Assembly: GCF_031454135.1 (NCBI RefSeq)
Contig: NZ_JAVDQF010000001.1
Location: 3,100,001 to 3,164,000, forward strand
Length of the DNA stretch: 64,000 nucleotides
Origin: Arthrobacter russicus
GTDB lineage: Bacteria > Actinomycetota > Actinomycetes > Actinomycetales > Micrococcaceae
Direction of reading: 5' to 3'
The position numbers were made by a program, and so were the translations under genes. How positions within the stretch are numbered: position 1 is the first letter of the stretch; each line of letters starts with the position of its first letter. The notes beneath the pieces were generated by a model. It did no database searches. It had not been told where the DNA came from and saw nothing but the letters and a program-made list of their open reading frames with translations. Below are positions 60,611 through 64,000 of the stretch, one piece after another.

Positions 60611-61525
60611 GTGCTTTCCGGACTTGTGATCGTGGACAAACCCCAGGGGTGGACCAGCCACGACGTCGTGGCGAAAATGCGCCGGCTCGCCGGCACCCGC
60701 AAAGTCGGCCACGCCGGCACCTTGGACCCGATGGCCACCGGGGTGCTGGTGCTCGGCGTCAACAAGGCCACCAAGCTGCTGACCTACATCGTGGGGACCA
60801 CGAAGACCTATACCGCGACGATTCGGTTGGGCCAGGCCACGGTCACCGACGATGCCGAAGGCGAGGTTACCGAAACCAGTCCGACGGCGCAGGTCACCGA
60901 AGCCGCGGTCCGGAACGGGATCGCCGGACTCACCGGCGAGATTTCCCAAGTGCCCAGCAGCGTCAGCGCGATCAAGGTCGACGGAGAGCGTTCTTACGCC
61001 CGGGTTCGGGCCGGCAAGGACGTCCAGCTCGCGGCCCGGCCGGTGCGGATCCTGCGCTTCGAACTGCACAGCTTCCACCGGCTGCCCGGCGATCTGATCG
61101 ACCTCGAAGTCACCGTCGAATGCTCATCCGGAACCTACATCCGGGCGCTGGCCCGGGACCTCGGCGCGGGTCTGGGCAGCGGCGGCCACCTGACCGCGCT
61201 GCGCCGCACCGCGGTCGGACCGTATTCCCTGGCCGAAGCACGCACCATGGACCAGCTCGCCGCGGAATTCCGGATGCTGGAGATGTCCGACGCCGCCCGG
61301 GCGCTGATGCCGGTGCGGGAGCTGACCGCCGATGAAGTCGTGGAACTTTCCTTCGGCCGCCGGATCCCGTCCGGGCCGCAGGCGCACCCGGCCGCCGATC
61401 CAGTCGCGGCCTTCGCACCGGACCGCAGCCTGGTGGCTTTGCTTGACGACCCGGGCCCGGCAGGCAAGAGCGCAAAAGCGGTTTTGGTGTTCGCACCGGA
61501 TGAAGGGGGTTCAGGTGCAGCCTGA
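60611..61525 (+). CDS. truB: tRNA pseudouridine(55) synthase
   Basis: TruB makes pseudouridine 55 in the T loop of tRNAs. The 304-residue enzyme has GLVIVDKPQGWTSHDVV, KVGHAGTLDPMATGVL with the catalytic Asp near residue 39, YTATIRLG and SSGTYIRALARDLG, with a C-terminal PUA-like part. The GTG at 60611 lies 7 nt after TATACT and has no ribosome binding site, which points to a leaderless mRNA. ATG 60584 is in frame but lies upstream of the -10. The stop overlaps the next gene. Confidence 0.94.
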   Translation: MLSGLVIVDKPQGWTSHDVVAKMRRLAGTRKVGHAGTLDPMATGVLVLGVNKATKLLTYIVGTTKTYTATIRLGQATVTDDAEGEVTETSPTAQVTEAAVRNGIAGLTGEISQVPSSVSAIKVDGERSYARVRAGKDVQLAARPVRILRFELHSFHRLPGDLIDLEVTVECSSGTYIRALARDLGAGLGSGGHLTALRRTAVGPYSLAEARTMDQLAAEFRMLEMSDAARALMPVRELTADEVVELSFGRRIPSGPQAHPAADPVAAFAPDRSLVALLDDPGPAGKSAKAVLVFAPDEGGSGAA

Positions 61526-61898
61526 CGGATGGTTCTATGTCGCGCTGGTGGTTTGCCTGATTTCCACCGTGATCTGCGTGGTCGCCGCATTGGCCAAAAA
61601 AGGGCCGAATGACGTGACCATTCTTTCGGTGGCCGCAGTAGAGCTTTTCCTCTTGGTGTACCTGGTGGCCAGCATCGTCCGGCAGGCCAATGGCGAGCAG
61701 ATCGCCGGCGCCGGCTGGGAGTTCTGGGGTTATCTGATCACGGCTCTGGCCTTGCCGATCGGCGGCGTGTACTGGTCTTTGCTGGAACGCAGCCGCTGGA
61801 GCAATCTGGTTTTGGGCACCGTCGGGCTGGTCGTCATCGTGATGATGTTCCGGATGATGCAGATTTGGTACGGCGCCACAGCGCCGATAGGGAACTGA
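61515..61898 (+). CDS. Hypothetical membrane protein after truB
   Basis: The 127-residue protein has four hydrophobic segments (FYVALVVCLISTVICVVAAL, AVELFLLVYLVASIV, FWGYLITALALPIGGVYW, LGTVGLVVIVMMF) with small polar loops. I do not recognise a function. GTG 61515 is chosen for AAGGGGG 5 nt upstream; it overlaps the truB stop by 11 bp. A gene of this type sits in the same place in related genomes as far as I recall. A second small membrane protein follows after 13 bp. Confidence 0.8.
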   Translation: MQPDGWFYVALVVCLISTVICVVAALAKKGPNDVTILSVAAVELFLLVYLVASIVRQANGEQIAGAGWEFWGYLITALALPIGGVYWSLLERSRWSNLVLGTVGLVVIVMMFRMMQIWYGATAPIGN

Positions 61899-61911
61899 GG
61901 AACAACAGGAC

Positions 61912-62346
61912 ATGAGCCAACAACTCACGCGCGCCACCGGTCCGGGGCGGCTGCTGATCGCGGTCTACGGGGTTTTCGCACTCGCGGCCACGGCACGGGC
62001 GGCGTTCCAGATCGCCACCAAATTCTCCGAGGCCCCGCTGGCCTATCTGCTTTCCGCCTTCGCGGCGCTGGTCTATATCGTGGCAACGGTTTCCTTGTCG
62101 ATGCGCGGCCTGCGTTGGTATTGGGTCTCCGTAGCCGCAGTGCTGGTGGAGTTGCTGGGCGTGCTCGTGGTGGGCGGCCTGAGCATTCTGGACAGCGCGG
62201 CATTCCCGCATGACACCGTCTGGAGCGGCTTCGGCCGCGGCTACGGCTTCGTGCCCCTGCTGCTGCCGCTGCTCGGCCTGGTCTGGCTCTACCGCAAGCG
62301 TCCGGCCGCGCAAGCCGGCCGCCCGGATCCAGCCGCCGCGGAATGA
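61912..62346 (+). CDS. Hypothetical membrane protein
   Basis: The 144-residue protein has four predicted membrane helices, including LIAVYGVFALAATARAAFQI and YLLSAFAALVYIVATVSLS, and the motif RGLRWYWVSVAAVLVELLGV. The loop FPHDTVWSGFGRGYGFVPLLLP precedes the last helix. The tail is Ala/Pro-rich. It is the second of two membrane-protein genes after truB and its stop overlaps the GNAT start by 4 bp. The pair may form one complex; function unknown. Confidence 0.8.
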   Translation: MSQQLTRATGPGRLLIAVYGVFALAATARAAFQIATKFSEAPLAYLLSAFAALVYIVATVSLSMRGLRWYWVSVAAVLVELLGVLVVGGLSILDSAAFPHDTVWSGFGRGYGFVPLLLPLLGLVWLYRKRPAAQAGRPDPAAAE

Positions 62347-62942
62347 GCCAGCAGCCGGCCGTTCCGCTTCCGGAGGTACCGGTGCTCTCGGACCAGACGG
62401 TACGCTTGCGCGGCATGGAGCTGCGCGACGCCCCGGAGCTGATCGCCAACTGCCGGGACCCGGAAGCGGTCCGCTGGACCACGGTGCCCCTGGACTATTC
62501 GGCCGATGATGCGCAGCAGTTCATCACCGAGATCTGTCCGCAGGGATGGCGCGACGGCAGCACCCAGACTTTCGCGATCGCGGATGCCGGTTCGGACCGC
62601 TTGCTGGGCACCATCGACCTGCACCAGTTCCGGGCGGCCACCGCGGAACTGGGCATCAACGTCGGGCCGGCGGCCCGGGGGAGCGGCGCGGCATTGCGCG
62701 CCGTGCGGCTGATCCAGGACTATGCCTGCCACGGATTGTCATTGGAATACCTCTATTGGCAGGCCTACGTGCCGAACTGGCCGAGCCGGAAGCTCGCGTG
62801 GAAAGCCGGATTCCGATTCGAAGCCGAACTGCCCGGATTCGCCGCGGCCCGCGGGGTCAGCACCGATGTTTGGCTGCTGTCTTGGGCCGCCGGCGCACCG
62901 GGCGCCGAGCCGGAGCCATGGTCGGGGCCGGTGCTCACCTGA
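62343..62942 (+). CDS. GNAT-family N-acetyltransferase (RimJ/RimL-like)
   Basis: The 199-residue protein has the RimJ/RimL-type GNAT fold: VRLRGMELRDAPELIANCRDPEAVRW, LGTIDLHQFRAATAELGINV, an acetyl-CoA loop (GPAARGSGAALRAVRLIQDYA) and YVPNWPSRKLAWKAGFRFE. The usual loop Q/R-x-x-G-x-G/A is ARGSGA here. It is the last gene of the truB operon, coupled to the membrane-protein gene by a 4-bp overlap. The acceptor could be a ribosomal protein N-terminus, a small molecule or another protein. Confidence 0.88.
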   Translation: MSQQPAVPLPEVPVLSDQTVRLRGMELRDAPELIANCRDPEAVRWTTVPLDYSADDAQQFITEICPQGWRDGSTQTFAIADAGSDRLLGTIDLHQFRAATAELGINVGPAARGSGAALRAVRLIQDYACHGLSLEYLYWQAYVPNWPSRKLAWKAGFRFEAELPGFAAARGVSTDVWLLSWAAGAPGAEPEPWSGPVLT

Positions 62943-63134
62943 GAATCATTCTTATGCTTCTGGTGAGACCCAGCTGATATTTGGCTGTGAAGTTAATGCC
63001 GAATTTTCAGGAAGCTTTCAGTTTCGGACGGTTCATTGGGACTGTGCCCGGGGTTTCTGGGCGAAGGCTTGGAACTGGTTGAACCGTGTCAACGTCGATG
63101 CGGGTGCCCGGTTCCGTCATGAAAGGTACTGCAC

Positions 63135-64000
63135 GTGACAAACAGCGCTTTGCGTTTCCGTGTTTTCGCTGGAGCAGCGGCCCTGGCCATCGGGGTTACC
63201 GGTATCGGCGCCGCACTGGTTTCCGAGCCGGCATCAGCCGCGCCGGCGAGCCAGGCGGCATTGACCGATACCGACGGGGACGGCTTGCCCGACGTTTGGG
63301 AGACCAACGGCTACGATGCCGACGGCGACGGCCAGATCGATGTGGACCTGCCGGCGATGGGCGCCGATCCGAAGAAAAAAGACCTCTTCGTCGAAATGGA
63401 CTACATGCAAGGCCGGCTGCCGGGAACTGCGGCGTTCGATCGGATCAAAGCGTCCTTCGCTGCTGCTCCGGTCAGCAACCCGGACGGCAGCACCGGAATC
63501 AACATCCACTTGGACGCCGGTAGCGCAGGCGGGGGCAATTACAACCTGGGTGGTGGAAACCAGGTTCCCTACGACTCGGATCTGAATCCTTACGCGAGCC
63601 AGACGAACGCGATCAAAGACAACAACTTCGATTCCGCGCGGGCCAAGATTTTCCGCTACATGATCTGGGCCGACGACTACGACAGTAGCTGCAGCAGCGG
63701 CGTGGCCTTTGGCATCCCCGGTGACACGTTCATCGTGACCATGGGGCCGCGTTGCGGTTGGAAGACTACCGAAGACATGCAGGTCGGCACCTTCATCCAC
63801 GAGCTCGGCCACACGCTCGGGCTCAAGCACGGCGGCTCCGACCACACCAATTACAAGCCGAACTACTTGTCCGTAATGAACTACACCTTCCAATTCAGCG
63901 GAGTGCCGAAAGCCGATGGCAGCTTCAGCTTCAGCTATTCGAACGTCAACCCCGCGTCCTTGAATGAGTCCTCGTTGAACGAAGCCAATGGGCTGGGCAG
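63135..64000 (+). CDS. Secreted metzincin-type zinc metalloprotease (3' end outside window)
   Basis: The open frame begins at GTG 63135, with GAAAGG 8 nt upstream, and runs off the window. The first 35 residues form a signal peptide with an AXA site (VSEPASA-AP). Next come two DTDGDGLPD/DADGDGQID calcium-binding repeats (about 44-70). The active site HELGHTLGLKHGG (His 222, Glu 223, His 226, His 232) has the full HExxHxxGxxH metzincin pattern, and a Met-turn (SVMNYTFQF, Met 248) follows. It is an extracellular protease; the substrate and C-terminal domains are not visible. Confidence 0.88.
   Translation, partial: MTNSALRFRVFAGAAALAIGVTGIGAALVSEPASAAPASQAALTDTDGDGLPDVWETNGYDADGDGQIDVDLPAMGADPKKKDLFVEMDYMQGRLPGTAAFDRIKASFAAAPVSNPDGSTGINIHLDAGSAGGGNYNLGGGNQVPYDSDLNPYASQTNAIKDNNFDSARAKIFRYMIWADDYDSSCSSGVAFGIPGDTFIVTMGPRCGWKTTEDMQVGTFIHELGHTLGLKHGGSDHTNYKPNYLSVMNYTFQFSGVPKADGSFSFSYSNVNPASLNESSLNEANGLG

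Noticed and set aside
62943-63134. A small gene or RNA in the 192-bp interval before the protease gene
   Set aside because: I found no open frame with a ribosome binding site and no convincing RNA structure. It probably holds the protease promoter, but no clear -35/-10 pair was found.

Overview
The window looks like a chromosomal segment of a high-GC Gram-positive bacterium, most likely a member of the Micrococcaceae (Arthrobacter sensu lato / Renibacterium / Psychromicrobium group). The reasons are the GC-rich third codon positions, the Ala/Glu/Pro-rich tails of S2 and IF-2, the tsf-pyrH-frr-cdsA order, the bioBAFD operon next to a BioQ-type TetR gene, the dxr-rip-ispG-GNAT neighbourhood, and many start codons that sit 6-7 nt behind a -10 box (leaderless mRNAs). 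No rRNA, tRNA, CRISPR array, insertion sequence or prophage was seen, and no gene-free stretch exceeds 300 bases.

Layout. (1) 1-6021: the translation and envelope block rpsB (partial)-tsf, an inserted ArsR/SRPBCC pair with strong operators, then pyrH-frr-cdsA-divIVA-like. (2) 6035-12094: two sodium:solute (acetate/monocarboxylate type) symporter operons back to back. The left one also encodes a LytS/LytTR-type two-component system, and the shared promoter region holds a LytTR-style direct repeat and a CRP-like box. (3) 12132-17494: two small membrane proteins, an Lrp/AsnC regulator and a divergent branched-chain 2-oxoacid dehydrogenase operon (E1a-E1b-E2). (4) 17567-23258: a tripartite tricarboxylate transporter (tctCBA) divergent from a CitA/CitB-like two-component system. 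(5) 23272-31732: a TetR gene divergent from a seven-gene acyl-CoA operon (biotin-dependent carboxylase, acyl-CoA dehydrogenase, 3-oxoacid CoA-transferase, MaoC hydratase, CitE-like lyase). It matches the mycobacterial accA1/accD1 leucine-degradation locus. (6) 31695-36798: bioQ and bioBAFD. (7) 36782-39105: a PEP-mutase/isocitrate-lyase-like enzyme and a DUF222-HNH protein. (8) 39197-46272: the isoprenoid genes dxr and ispG with the intramembrane protease gene rip. They are split by a 2.4 kb insertion carrying two paralogous SatD-like/HTH proteins, a small membrane protein and a YciI-like protein. (9) 46311-53644: a WXG100-like protein, TetR and PadR regulators, proS, a TSUP exporter, an APH(6)-like kinase and a membrane-anchored DUF4439 protein. 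(10) 53808-62942: the rimP-nusA-ylxR-infB-rbfA block and truB, with an aminotransferase, two membrane proteins and a GNAT. (11) 63135-end: a secreted metzincin-type protease, cut by the window edge.

How it works together. Regions 3 and 5 together encode almost the whole route from a branched-chain 2-oxoacid to acetyl-CoA and acetoacetate; the MaoC plus CitE pair suggests an (R)-HMG-CoA branch. CRP-type palindromes lie in front of the acetate symporter, the bkd operon and the tct/cit intergenic region, which suggests shared carbon-status control. The most unusual locus is the SatD-like pair, whose promoters share TTGCAA-type boxes overlapping the core promoter elements.
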